Made by a program: the position numbers and the translations under genes. A stretch of 64,000 nt of DNA from Arcticibacter tournemirensis. GTDB taxonomy: Bacteria; Bacteroidota; Bacteroidia; Sphingobacteriales; Sphingobacteriaceae. The stretch lies in NCBI RefSeq assembly GCF_006716645.1, contig NZ_VFPL01000001.1, positions 1,116,001-1,180,000 of the forward strand, given 5' to 3'. Numbering within the stretch: position 1 is the first letter of the stretch; each line of letters begins with the position of its first letter. A model generated the notes under the pieces. That model saw only the letters and a program-made list of their open reading frames with translations. It had not been told where the DNA came from and did not search any database. Positions 37,128 to 46,855 of this stretch are shown piece by piece.

Positions 37128-40100
37128 ATGCCGGAATTTTCTCATTTACACGTACATACCCAGTTTTCATTGCTCGACGGAGCGGCAGATATTTCAAAAC
37201 TTTATAAGAAGGCCGCCGCAGATGGAATGAAGGCTCTTGCTATTACCGATCATGGTAACATGTTCGGTGTATTTAAGTTTGTAGCTGAAGCTGGAAAGCA
37301 TAATGTGAAGCCAATTGTTGGCTGCGAATTTTATGTGGTAGACGACAGGCATAAAAAACAGTTTACTAAGGAGAACAGGGACGTTCGTTATCATCAGCTT
37401 TTTCTCGCCAAGAATGCGCAGGGATATAAGAACCTTGTGAAACTTTGCTCACTGGGGTATATGGAAGGTCTGTACAGTAAATGGCCGCGGATTGATAAGG
37501 AGCTTATACTGAAATATCATGAAGGGCTTATCGCCACCAGTTGCTGTATAGGAGCATCGGTTCCGCAGGCGATTCTGAAGAAGGGAGAAGAGGAAGCTGA
37601 GAAAGAATTTAAATGGTGGCTCGATCTGTTTGGCGATGATTACTATATTGAATTGCAGCGTCACAATATTCCTGAACAGCTGACCATTAACGAAACACTG
37701 CTGAAGTTTGCAAAAAAGCATAATGTGAAGGTGATCTGTTCAAATGATTCACATTATGTGGATCAGCAGGATGCGAACGCGCATGATATTTTGCTTTGTG
37801 TGAATACCGGCGATATGCAAAGCACGCCTATTGCAACCGACGAAGAAGGTGGGAAGGGGTATCGCTTCGGCTTTCCGAATGATCAGTTCTATTTTAAAAC
37901 CCAGGCGGAAATGGCACAACTGTTTCACGATGTGCCACAATCTTTGGATAATACCAATGAGATTGTGGATAAAGTGGAGCATCTGAAGTTGAAGAGGGAT
38001 ATTCTTCTGCCCAACTTCCCCATACCTTCGGAGTTTAAGATACATGCTGATGATGTGCTGAACCAGTGGGAATATCTGAGACATCTGACCATGACTGGCG
38101 CGCGGCAACGATATCAGGATATTACTCCGGAAGTGCAGGAACGACTTGATTTTGAGCTGAACACGATTAAAATCATGGGCTTTGCAGGCTATTTTCTTAT
38201 CGTATCTGACTTTATTAAGGCCGGCCGTGATCTGGGGGTGTTTATTGGGCCTGGTCGTGGTTCGGCTGCGGGATCTGTTGTTGCATACTGTATCGGGATC
38301 ACTAATATTGACCCTATTAAATATAATCTCCTGTTTGAGCGTTTCCTTAATCCCGACAGGAAGTCGATGCCCGATATTGATACGGATTTTGATGATGAGG
38401 GCCGCCAGAAGGTAATTGACTATGTTGTAGATAAATATGGGAAAAACCAGGTAGCACAGATTGTCACCTATGGCTCTATGGCTGCGCGTACCAGCATACA
38501 GGATGTTGCCAGGGTGCTGGATGTTCCCCTGCCGGATGTTAATGCTTTAAAGAAACTGGTGCCCGATACACTCGGGATTACTCTTAAGGAAGCTTTTAAC
38601 CAGGTTGACGAATTAAAAGAGATCTTAAAGGGCGATGACATCAGGGCCAAAGTATTAAGGGAAGCTGAGAAGCTGGAAGGCTCTATACGAAATACGGGCG
38701 TGCATGCTGCGGGAGTTATTATTGCTCCTGAAGACATTACCAATATTATTCCCGTTGCCACTGCAAAAGACTCCAGCTTGCTGATCACTCAGTTTGACGG
38801 AAGGGTGATTGAGGATGCAGGGGTTATTAAGATGGACTTTCTTGGTCTGAAAACACTGACCATCATCAAAGATGCCCTGCGTTTAATTAAACAGAATTAT
38901 GGCGTTGAAATAGAGATAGACAATATTTCGCTCACTGACGAGAAAACGTTTGAGCTTTATCAGCACGGCGATACTAACGGGACTTTTCAGTTTGAAAGTG
39001 ACGGAATGCAGATGTATCTGCGGGAGCTCAAGCCCGATAAGTTTGAGGACCTGATTGCCATGAACGCCCTTTACCGGCCGGGACCGATAGAGTATATTCC
39101 GAATTTTATTGCACGTAAGCATGGCCGGGAGCAGGTTTCATATGACCTGCCCGATATGGAGGAATACCTGGCGGATACTTACGGTATTACAGTATACCAG
39201 GAGCAGGTGATGCTTCTTTCTCAGAAGCTTGCTAACTTTACGAAAGGGGATGCCGACGTTTTGCGTAAGGCGATGGGAAAGAAGGACCGTAAAACACTCG
39301 ATAAGCTAAAACCTCAGTTTATTGAGAATGCGAAAAAGAAGGGACATGATGAGAAAAAGCTGGAAAAAATATGGACCGACTGGGAAGCTTTTGCATCGTA
39401 CGCATTCAATAAATCACACTCTACCTGTTATGCCTTCGTTGCCTATCAGACTGCTTACCTTAAAGCTCATTATCCTGCCGAATACATGGCAGCGGTGCTT
39501 AATAACCAGAATAATATTGAGAAGATCTCCTTTTTTATGGAGGAGAGCCGTAAGATGGGAATTCCGGTTCTTGGTCCGGACATTAACGAATCGGGACTTA
39601 GTTTTGGTGTGAACAAAAAGGGGGAGATCCGCTTTGGTATGTCTGGGGTTAAAGGTGTTGGTGAGAAAGCAGTTGAAAGTATTATTGAGGAGCGTGAAGC
39701 GAATGGACCATATGAGAATATTAATGACTTTGCACGGAGGGTAAATTCGAGAACGGTAAATAAAAAAGTATACGAGAATCTTGTTTATAGCGGGGCTTTT
39801 GATTGTTTCGGTTATCACCGAGCTCAGTTTTTCTTTAAGCCTGATAATTCTCCGTATAATGGCATAGAACGCCTGATTAAGTATAATAACGATTACCAGA
39901 ACAGCTTGAACAGCTCTCAGGCTTCGCTATTTGGAGGAACCTCAGATGCAAACATACCCGAACCTCAGATGCCGGAATGTCCCGATTGGGGACTGCTTGA
40001 TAAGCTGAAGTATGAAAAGGACATGATCGGCATTTACCTTACGGGCCATCCCCTGGATAATTACAAGTTTGAGCTTGATCATTTCTGCTCACATCAGATT

Positions 40101-40697
40101 AAGCATCTATCTCTGATCAATAAAGCGAAAAGCGGCGAGATGGTGGCGGCTGATGCGGAAGAATTTAACAAGATAAAGAATCGCGAGATCGTTATTGGGG
40201 GGCTTGTTTCGAATGCACAACACCGGACAACAAAAACAGGCAAGCCTTTTGGTTCGATGATGCTTGAGGATTATAGCGACTCTTTTGAGATCGTGATGTT
40301 TGGAGAGGAATACGTGAAACAGAAGTTGTTTTTCGCCGATGGATATTTCCTGCAGGTTAAAGGAATGATCTGTGAACGCTTCAGGCAAAAGGACAATTGG
40401 GAGTTCAAAGTTATTCAGATCACCCTGCTTTCTGACCTCAGGGATAAGATGGCACGGTGCCTTACTATTCAGTTGCCACTACATGAACTGTCAGAAAGTT
40501 TTATTACCGAAATGGATGGCATAGTGAAGGCGAATGAAGAACAAAATATCAACAGAAACTGTCAGCTTAAATTTGCAGTGTACGATTTGGAAGAAACTAT
40601 CTCGATAGAGATGCCTTCTAAAAGCCTGAAAATATTTCCCAGTAATGAATTTCTTGAACAGCTGCATCTAAAGAACCTCACTTTCAAGCTCAATTAA
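37128..40697 (+). CDS. dnaE: DNA polymerase III alpha subunit
   Basis: Replicative polymerase of 1189 residues. N-terminal PHP domain (LHVHTQFSLLDGAADI), polymerase core with the catalytic PDIDTDFDDEGR, FVAYQTAYLKAHYP, C-terminal OB-fold domain. Typical DnaE1 of Bacteroidota. The gene stands alone between the carotenoid-desaturase-like gene and trxA. Confidence 0.97.
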   Translation: MPEFSHLHVHTQFSLLDGAADISKLYKKAAADGMKALAITDHGNMFGVFKFVAEAGKHNVKPIVGCEFYVVDDRHKKQFTKENRDVRYHQLFLAKNAQGYKNLVKLCSLGYMEGLYSKWPRIDKELILKYHEGLIATSCCIGASVPQAILKKGEEEAEKEFKWWLDLFGDDYYIELQRHNIPEQLTINETLLKFAKKHNVKVICSNDSHYVDQQDANAHDILLCVNTGDMQSTPIATDEEGGKGYRFGFPNDQFYFKTQAEMAQLFHDVPQSLDNTNEIVDKVEHLKLKRDILLPNFPIPSEFKIHADDVLNQWEYLRHLTMTGARQRYQDITPEVQERLDFELNTIKIMGFAGYFLIVSDFIKAGRDLGVFIGPGRGSAAGSVVAYCIGITNIDPIKYNLLFERFLNPDRKSMPDIDTDFDDEGRQKVIDYVVDKYGKNQVAQIVTYGSMAARTSIQDVARVLDVPLPDVNALKKLVPDTLGITLKEAFNQVDELKEILKGDDIRAKVLREAEKLEGSIRNTGVHAAGVIIAPEDITNIIPVATAKDSSLLITQFDGRVIEDAGVIKMDFLGLKTLTIIKDALRLIKQNYGVEIEIDNISLTDEKTFELYQHGDTNGTFQFESDGMQMYLRELKPDKFEDLIAMNALYRPGPIEYIPNFIARKHGREQVSYDLPDMEEYLADTYGITVYQEQVMLLSQKLANFTKGDADVLRKAMGKKDRKTLDKLKPQFIENAKKKGHDEKKLEKIWTDWEAFASYAFNKSHSTCYAFVAYQTAYLKAHYPAEYMAAVLNNQNNIEKISFFMEESRKMGIPVLGPDINESGLSFGVNKKGEIRFGMSGVKGVGEKAVESIIEEREANGPYENINDFARRVNSRTVNKKVYENLVYSGAFDCFGYHRAQFFFKPDNSPYNGIERLIKYNNDYQNSLNSSQASLFGGTSDANIPEPQMPECPDWGLLDKLKYEKDMIGIYLTGHPLDNYKFELDHFCSHQIKHLSLINKAKSGEMVAADAEEFNKIKNREIVIGGLVSNAQHRTTKTGKPFGSMMLEDYSDSFEIVMFGEEYVKQKLFFADGYFLQVKGMICERFRQKDNWEFKVIQITLLSDLRDKMARCLTIQLPLHELSESFITEMDGIVKANEEQNINRNCQLKFAVYDLEETISIEMPSKSLKIFPSNEFLEQLHLKNLTFKLN

Positions 40698-40700
40698 AGA

Positions 40701-40717
40701 GCCCGGTATGATCGGGC
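40701..40717 (+). terminator. Possible weak terminator after dnaE
   Basis: GCCCG (40701-40705) pairs with CGGGC (40713-40717); the T-rich run comes only about 12 nt later. Confidence 0.35.
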
Positions 40718-40788
40718 AGGCGGCAGTATATTTTTTCATTTAGCTGTCACAATGTCGCAGTTGATTTGTGGTAAGGTTATTGTATATT

Positions 40789-40796
40789 TAACTTTG
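40789..40796 (+). promoter_or_regulatory. trxA -7 box (TAACTTTG)
   Basis: Exact TAnnTTTG match 26 nt before ATG 40823, with TTG trinucleotides about 20 nt upstream that could serve as -33. Confidence 0.6.
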
Positions 40797-40822
40797 ATTC
40801 TTAACCTGTAAATTATTAAAAA

Positions 40823-41143
40823 ATGGCTATAGAAATAACAGATGCAAACTTTGAAGAAGTGGTGCTGAAATCTGACAAACCTGTATTGGTTGACTTTTGG
40901 GCTGAATGGTGCGGACCATGCCGCATGGTAGGACCTGTTGTTGAAGAATTATCTACAGAATATGCGGGTAAGGTAGTTGTGGGAAAAGTAAACGTGGATC
41001 ATAATCCAGGCGTTTCCATGAAGTTCGGAATCCGAAATATTCCTGCGTTATTATTCTTTAAGAACGGAGAAATTGTAGATAAACAGATTGGTGCTGTTCC
41101 AAAATCGGTACTTTCTGATAAATTGAGCAAGCAACTCGCATAA
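40823..41143 (+). CDS. trxA: Thioredoxin
   Basis: A 106-residue cytoplasmic thioredoxin with active site WAEWCGPCRM, cis-proline in RNIPALLFF and the usual length. It has its own -7 box and a strong terminator, so it is a monocistronic housekeeping gene. Confidence 0.97.
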   Translation: MAIEITDANFEEVVLKSDKPVLVDFWAEWCGPCRMVGPVVEELSTEYAGKVVVGKVNVDHNPGVSMKFGIRNIPALLFFKNGEIVDKQIGAVPKSVLSDKLSKQLA

Positions 41144-41168
41144 GTTGAGAGACAGCAATTAGTATAGG

Positions 41169-41195
41169 CCGGCTTTTTTTAAAGCCGGTTTTTTT
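41169..41195 (+). terminator. Terminator after trxA
   Basis: CCGGCTTT (41169-41176), short loop, AAAGCCGG (41181-41188), then a run of seven T. Confidence 0.92.
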
Positions 41196-41228
41196 GTACC
41201 TTATGTTTACTACAGGAGAATAAGTTTT

Positions 41229-42170
41229 ATGGTTGAAATGAAAGCTACTTCATTTTTCAGGGGCTTTCCTGACGGGGGATGGGAAGTGAATCTTGAGATA
41301 CTGGCACGGCAGGTAGTAGAAGGGTTTATCACAGGTCTTCATAAAAGTCCTTTTCATGGTTTCTCTGTAGAATTTGCCGAACATCGTCTTTACAATAGCG
41401 GCGAGTCTGTGAAAAATATCGACTGGAAGCTGTATGGCCGCACAGATAAGCTATTTGTTAAACGCTTTGAAGAGGAAACTAATCTTCGGTGTCAGTTGGT
41501 AATTGACATCTCATCCTCCATGTATTATCCCAGCAGTGACTATAACAAATTTATCTTCTCTGCTTGTTCTGCTGCAGCATTAATGTACCTTTTTAAGAAG
41601 CAGCGCGATGCGTTTGGTTTAAGCTGTTTCTCTGATAAGCTCGAGTTCTCATCACCTGCTAAGTCTACTACAGTTCATCAGAAATATCTTTTTGCCGAAC
41701 TTGAAAGAATGATGAAGCGGGACAGTCGGGGTACGAAAACAGATGTGGTTTCGGCTTTACATGAGATTGCAGAACTGTTGCACAAAAGGTCGATGGTCAT
41801 AATATTCAGCGATATGCTTGAATCTGCTGTCTCTGCTGAACGGCAATCAGCCTTATTTGGAGCGCTCCAGCATCTGAAGCATAACAAACACGAAGTGATT
41901 GTATTTAACGTTCTTGACTTTAGTCACGAAGTTAAATTCGATTTTAAAAACCGGCCCTATCGTTTTACTGATGTAGAAACGGGGGAAGAAGTTAAGCTTC
42001 ATCCTTTGGAGGTTAAGGAAAAATATGTCACATCGGTTGAGATTTACCGGAAAGAACTCCAACTTAAGTGTACCCAGTATCATATAGACCTGATAGATGC
42101 TGATATTTCAGCCGGCTTCTCACAGGTGTTGCAAGCCTATCTGATTAAAAGGAGCAGGATGCGTGCGTAA
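41229..42170 (+). CDS. DUF58-domain protein
   Basis: A 313-residue protein with a vWA-like fold: MIDAS motif VIDISSSMYYP and the DUF58 signature GESVKNIDWKLYGRTDKLF. Such proteins normally accompany MoxR AAA+ ATPases; no MoxR gene is in the window. The last 26 bp overlap the 3' end of the convergent histidine kinase gene. Confidence 0.88.
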   Translation: MVEMKATSFFRGFPDGGWEVNLEILARQVVEGFITGLHKSPFHGFSVEFAEHRLYNSGESVKNIDWKLYGRTDKLFVKRFEEETNLRCQLVIDISSSMYYPSSDYNKFIFSACSAAALMYLFKKQRDAFGLSCFSDKLEFSSPAKSTTVHQKYLFAELERMMKRDSRGTKTDVVSALHEIAELLHKRSMVIIFSDMLESAVSAERQSALFGALQHLKHNKHEVIVFNVLDFSHEVKFDFKNRPYRFTDVETGEEVKLHPLEVKEKYVTSVEIYRKELQLKCTQYHIDLIDADISAGFSQVLQAYLIKRSRMRA

Positions 42171-43485
42171 TAGCAATAGAGATCTCTACTGTAGTTCCTT
42201 TATTTATTTCTGAATTTATTGCTACTGATATATTGTGAAAAGCCGCAATGCTTTTTACAATAGCAAGGCCCAGCCCATTGCTTTCATTGTCGGTGGAGTT
42301 TAATTTTTCAAAACGGTTGAATGCTTTTTCTATCAGGTAAGGACTCATTCCGGCTCCCTCGTCGGTGATTGAGATATTATAATAGCCATCTGAAATTTCG
42401 TCGCTTACGGTAATGCTGCCGTTTTGTTTGTTGTATTTAATCGCGTTGTTGATAATGTTGATAAATAATGTATGAATGAGCGTCTTGTTGCCATGGAAGC
42501 TAAAGTTGTGCTGAAGTGTGTTTATAAATTGAATTTCCTTTAAAGTAATTCGATCTTCCAGATCTTCCATAACATCTGCAAGGAGAGTAGGAAGCAGGAT
42601 ATGTTCATTTTTTTCATACTGATTATTCTCAACCTTAGAAATAAGCAGCAGACTGTTTATGATCGACTTCATCCTGTTGAGTGTTTTTAAAGAGGCCATG
42701 ACTTTTGTTTCGGCAGCCTCTGAGATGTTTTCGTTTGATAAGATGTTTTCGAGCCGGCTTTTGATTACAGATACAGGAGTGAGCAGCTCGTGGGATACAT
42801 TTGAGGTAAACTGCTTTTGCGTTAGAAATTGTTGTTTAAGTTTGTTCATAAGGGCATTAATGCTCTTATCGAGATGCTGAAAGTCTGTAGTTGTTGTTGG
42901 GATGCTTTCATGGTTGAAATGTAAAGGTTCGTTAACTTTATCGATCTTTTGCTCAATAATGCGGTAAAAGGGGGCGAGAAGGTAGCTTGTAAAAGCATAG
43001 TCAGTGATCAAAGTGAGTAATGCCATAAAGATCAGCGTTAAAAATGAGAAAAACAGGAACGTAGATTTTAATTGTTTTACGGCAGCCATGGTTTCTCCTA
43101 TCTCAAGGCGATAGTAATCGGCGCCATATCTTAGCTGGCTTGTAAATATGAGGTAATCGCCTTTGGAACCCTCGATCTCGCGTTGCCCCACGCTGAATTT
43201 CCCGACGTGCCCTGCTTTGAAAGTCATAGGCGCGGTTTTAGTTAAAATAATATACTCTTCTTTTAGGATATTATAATCAGTAAACGTTTTTTCTGCTTCA
43301 AGCAGATCAGCAATTTCTTCGGACGATAAATTTCTGACAAGTTTTTCGCGCTTGTCAAGTATCCTGTTTTTAAGGTGGCTTAAGGATATTCTATCAAGCA
43401 CGATAATAATAAGGATAGTAAGTATAGTAATAATTGCTGCTTTGACGAAAAGATTATACAGGATAAGCTTAATGTGAAGTTTCAT
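42145..43485 (-). CDS. Membrane sensor histidine kinase
   Basis: A 446-residue kinase with two membrane helices (about residues 8-28 and 140-165) around an extracytoplasmic sensor, then HisKA with FTSNVSHELLTPVSVIKSRL and HATPase motifs (NIINNAIKYN, DEGAGMS, NGLGLAIVKSI). Follows its response regulator by 4 nt. Signal unknown. Its 3' end overlaps the DUF58 gene by 26 bp. Confidence 0.93.
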   Translation of the reverse strand: MKLHIKLILYNLFVKAAIITILTILIIIVLDRISLSHLKNRILDKREKLVRNLSSEEIADLLEAEKTFTDYNILKEEYIILTKTAPMTFKAGHVGKFSVGQREIEGSKGDYLIFTSQLRYGADYYRLEIGETMAAVKQLKSTFLFFSFLTLIFMALLTLITDYAFTSYLLAPFYRIIEQKIDKVNEPLHFNHESIPTTTTDFQHLDKSINALMNKLKQQFLTQKQFTSNVSHELLTPVSVIKSRLENILSNENISEAAETKVMASLKTLNRMKSIINSLLLISKVENNQYEKNEHILLPTLLADVMEDLEDRITLKEIQFINTLQHNFSFHGNKTLIHTLFINIINNAIKYNKQNGSITVSDEISDGYYNISITDEGAGMSPYLIEKAFNRFEKLNSTDNESNGLGLAIVKSIAAFHNISVAINSEINKGTTVEISIAITHASCSF

Positions 43486-43489
43486 TCCC

Positions 43490-44167
43490 CTAGAGATTGA
43501 TTCGGTATCCTACGCTGCGAACGGTTTCCAGCCATTCTACTGTTGAATATGGTAATAGTTTCTTTCGCAGATTTTTGATATGTACGTTGATGAAGTTTGA
43601 ATCGGAGTTAATTTCGAGGATATCGCCCCAGACATGTTCGGTTAAGCTTGTACGTGGAATTACTCTGTTTTTATTTAGAGTAAGATAGTATAATATTTCA
43701 AACTCCTTATTTGTCAGTGCGATCCGTTGATCGTTGAACGACAAAGTTCTGTTTTCTATGTCGAGAACAAATTCGTGTAAATTGATTTTATTTTTGCCTA
43801 ACCTGTGTTTTCTTCTGGTAATGGCATGCATGCGGGCTAGAAGCTCTGAAAGGGCAAATGGTTTGGGAAGATAGTCATCTGCTCCCTCCTCCAGCCCATT
43901 TACCCGGTCGTTAATTGCATCACGGGCGGTAAGGATAATGACAGCATCGTCGCGGTCAGGCAGGTTTCTCAGCTGTTTAAGTAATTCAAAGCCATTGCCA
44001 TCGGGAAGGCCCAGATCAAGAAGGATAAAATCGTAGTTGTTGACAAAGATTTTTTCCTCTGCAGATGCTTTTTTCCAGGCATGCTCTGTCAGGTAACCTT
44101 CCTTAGCGAGGAACTCAGCTATTTCCAGGGCGAGAGTCCTTTCGTCTTCTATGATCAGCACATTCAT
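43490..44167 (-). CDS. OmpR-type response regulator
   Basis: A 225-residue regulator: receiver domain (IIEDERTLA, phospho-acceptor FILLDLGLPDGNG, KPFALSE) and a C-terminal winged helix (NKEFEILYYLTLNKNRVIPR). It forms a two-gene operon with the kinase 4 nt downstream. The divergent GH130 gene starts 134 bp away and may be a target by position. Confidence 0.94.
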   Translation of the reverse strand: MNVLIIEDERTLALEIAEFLAKEGYLTEHAWKKASAEEKIFVNNYDFILLDLGLPDGNGFELLKQLRNLPDRDDAVIILTARDAINDRVNGLEEGADDYLPKPFALSELLARMHAITRRKHRLGKNKINLHEFVLDIENRTLSFNDQRIALTNKEFEILYYLTLNKNRVIPRTSLTEHVWGDILEINSDSNFINVHIKNLRKKLLPYSTVEWLETVRSVGYRINL

Positions 44168-44301
44168 TTATTTGGTAAATCTAGACAAAAATTGATGTAA
44201 TAAAACGATAGTTTAGGACATCTGTTAGAGATTATATTTGAGTAATTATCATACTTTTAGACATAGATGCTAACTTAGCATTGTAATTTTATATTTTATT
44301 T

Positions 44302-45771
44302 ATGAGGATTCCTATTGAGAGAGTACCTGTTAAAGTTTATCCGGATTCTAAAAGGGTTATTGCCCGGTTTTTTTTTAATGGAGAAGAGCGGGCGAAAGAG
44401 ATTATACAGCGGGTAATGGCAATTGATGAAGATGAGATTTTTGGAATCGTATCTCCGATATTACAGGAGTATTCAAAAAGACATCGTAATATCACAAAGC
44501 TTCTGCACCGGCACTGCAATAAGCTGAAATATTTATTCGATCAGTTGAATATTGATTATGACGAGGTAAAACCATATCGCCGTCTGTTAATAGGATCGTT
44601 CTTCACTCACGAATATTCTATTGAATCTGCAGCCTTCTTTAACCCATCTATTGTAGAAGACCCTGATCAGACCGACCTGGAAGATGGTGAAAAGCGGCTT
44701 ATAATAAGCTTCAGAGCTGTGGGCGAAGGACATATCTCTTCTATTGTTTTCAGGAGAGCGTTGATAGATAAACAGAACAATATTCATGTAATTCCGGTAG
44801 GTAATTATATTGACGAAGCGGAGGTAATCCGCAATGCAAAATATAACAAGCGGCTCTTTTTCGAAAAGGCTGCGGCTTCTTTAATCGATGTAGAAGTGCT
44901 GGCTGATGTAGAGAAACGCCTGGACGACTATTTTGAGTACGCCACTCTACGAAAGTTGATCACAGAATTACAGCGTGTGGAAGAGGATGATTATAGAAAG
45001 CTGCAATATGAAAAGATGCTGTGGCTGTCGGATTCGTATTATGAAATGGTTTTTTCGCTCGACACAGATATTACAGACCGTGTGATTTTTCCGTTTTCTG
45101 AGCTTGAACGAAAAGGAATTGAGGATGCCAGATTTGTAAAGTTTATCGAAGATGATGGACGATCAATCTATTATGCTACTTACACTGCTTTTGACGGCTC
45201 TCTTATAATGCCTAAACTGCTCGAGACCAGGAATTTTTATGATTTCAAAATCCGGCCGTTATACGGAAACGGAGCGCAGAACAAAAATCTGGCTCTTTTT
45301 CCGAGGAAAATTAAGGGCAATTACGTCATGATGTCGCGTATTGACGGGTGGAATAACTATATTATGTATTCAAAAAATATCACCGTGTGGGAAAAACCTA
45401 TCCTGCTACAATCACCAAAGTATAGCTGGGAGTTTGTCCAGATTGGCAACTGCGGATCTCCAATTGAAACGGAACATGGGTGGCTGGTAATAACACATGG
45501 GGTAGGCCCTATGCGACGTTACTGTCTTGGAGCAAGTTTGTTCGATCTTGAAGATCCGCAGGTGGAAATAGGTCGGCTGAAAGAGCCTTTGCTTGTTCCT
45601 AATCCCGATGAACGTGAGGGATATGTTCCGAATGTGGTGTACTCATGCGGTTCTATTATTAATAACGGGAAGCTTATAATTCCTTATGGTTTATCTGACT
45701 ATTCATCTTCATTTGCGATGGTTGATTTGGAGTCACTTATTGATAAGCTGAAGAGCGATAGCAAATCCTGA
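44302..45771 (+). CDS. GH130-family glycoside phosphorylase/hydrolase
   Basis: A 489-residue protein with the five-bladed propeller of family GH130. FFNPSIVEDPDQ and SRIDGWNNYIMYS, then GNCGSPIETEHGWLVITHGV and PYGLSDYSS are the recognised blades. An N-terminal helical region of about 130 residues precedes the propeller. GH130 enzymes act on beta-mannosides, often by phosphorolysis, but this longer subgroup has no substrate I can name. Converges on two glycosyltransferases 5 nt away, and I read the three as one functional group. Confidence 0.85.
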   Translation: MRIPIERVPVKVYPDSKRVIARFFFNGEERAKEIIQRVMAIDEDEIFGIVSPILQEYSKRHRNITKLLHRHCNKLKYLFDQLNIDYDEVKPYRRLLIGSFFTHEYSIESAAFFNPSIVEDPDQTDLEDGEKRLIISFRAVGEGHISSIVFRRALIDKQNNIHVIPVGNYIDEAEVIRNAKYNKRLFFEKAAASLIDVEVLADVEKRLDDYFEYATLRKLITELQRVEEDDYRKLQYEKMLWLSDSYYEMVFSLDTDITDRVIFPFSELERKGIEDARFVKFIEDDGRSIYYATYTAFDGSLIMPKLLETRNFYDFKIRPLYGNGAQNKNLALFPRKIKGNYVMMSRIDGWNNYIMYSKNITVWEKPILLQSPKYSWEFVQIGNCGSPIETEHGWLVITHGVGPMRRYCLGASLFDLEDPQVEIGRLKEPLLVPNPDEREGYVPNVVYSCGSIINNGKLIIPYGLSDYSSSFAMVDLESLIDKLKSDSKS

Positions 45772-45776
45772 ATCCT

Positions 45777-46784
45777 TTAATTTTCCAAAACTTTTTGATA
45801 AGCCTTAATATAATCGCTTACCATTTTTTCTTTTGAGAACCGGGATGCTGCCCATTTATGGCAGGCAGACCGGTTGATCTTAGGTATTTCGTGCACCGCC
45901 TCTATTGCCTCCTCAGGAGAATTGGCCAGGAAGCCAGTTTCTTCGTGTTTGATGAGTTCTGGCATTGAGCCTTTGTTAAAGGCGATCACCGGCGTGCCGC
46001 AAAGCATAGCTTCTGCTACACTCATCCCAAACGGTTCTTTAAAATTTATAGGGTGAAGCAAGGCACTGGCATTGCCCATCAGTATGTTACGCTCTTCGGG
46101 GCCTGCTGATCCGATAAATTGGATCTGGTCGCCAAGATAAGGCTTTACATGGGTTTCGTAATAGTTACTGTCCTGAATGATTCCCGCGATAATGAGCCTT
46201 CTTTTGGTACTCATTGCTATTTGAATTGCTTCCGCTGTCCCCTTATCATGGTGTATACGTCCGAAATAGAGAAGATAGTCCTCCGGCGTATTATTGAAGG
46301 TGAATTCTGCCGTATTGATTCCGTTATATACCGTTGCCAGGTAATCGAGCTCGCGGCTCCTGTCGGCATTGCTGATCGATATATAGTGACTGGTTTTATT
46401 ATACTTTTTGAATACAGGAACTATTTTATGTGAGGAGAATCCATGAATAGTAGTAATCATGGGAGGCGCTATTAATCGAGACCAGGTAAGGGGAAGGAAG
46501 TCAAAATGGTTATGAATAATATCAAAACGAGATGCTTTCTCCATAAGATTACTTATATGAAGACACTCGAGTACCTTTGCATCCTGTTCCTTGTCTTCTT
46601 CATACCCGCGCTGAGCTACGAAATCAAGCTTCGCAGTGGTTAATGAGTCTCCTGTAGCAAAAAGAGTAACATCAAAGCCAGAGCTAACCAGTCCTTCGGT
46701 AAGATTAGAGGCTATTTGTTCCCATGGGCCATAGTGCCGGGGTGGTGTTCTCCAGGCTACAGGAGCAAGTACTGCAATTCTCAT
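45777..46784 (-). CDS. GT4-family glycosyltransferase
   Basis: A 335-residue GT-B glycosyltransferase: N-terminal MRIAVLAPVAWRTPPRHYGP, C-terminal GRIHHDKGTAEAI and the nucleotide-sugar motif EPFGMSVAEAMLCGTPVIAF (E-x7-E). It lies 71 nt downstream of the second glycosyltransferase. Donor and acceptor unknown. Confidence 0.9.
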   Translation of the reverse strand: MRIAVLAPVAWRTPPRHYGPWEQIASNLTEGLVSSGFDVTLFATGDSLTTAKLDFVAQRGYEEDKEQDAKVLECLHISNLMEKASRFDIIHNHFDFLPLTWSRLIAPPMITTIHGFSSHKIVPVFKKYNKTSHYISISNADRSRELDYLATVYNGINTAEFTFNNTPEDYLLYFGRIHHDKGTAEAIQIAMSTKRRLIIAGIIQDSNYYETHVKPYLGDQIQFIGSAGPEERNILMGNASALLHPINFKEPFGMSVAEAMLCGTPVIAFNKGSMPELIKHEETGFLANSPEEAIEAVHEIPKINRSACHKWAASRFSKEKMVSDYIKAYQKVLEN

Positions 46785-46855
46785 TTGCGATTATTTGGCG
46801 GTATATGCGGTTCCGGCATCATTTTCGGCCGGAGGACGCTCACTAACATTTCCAG

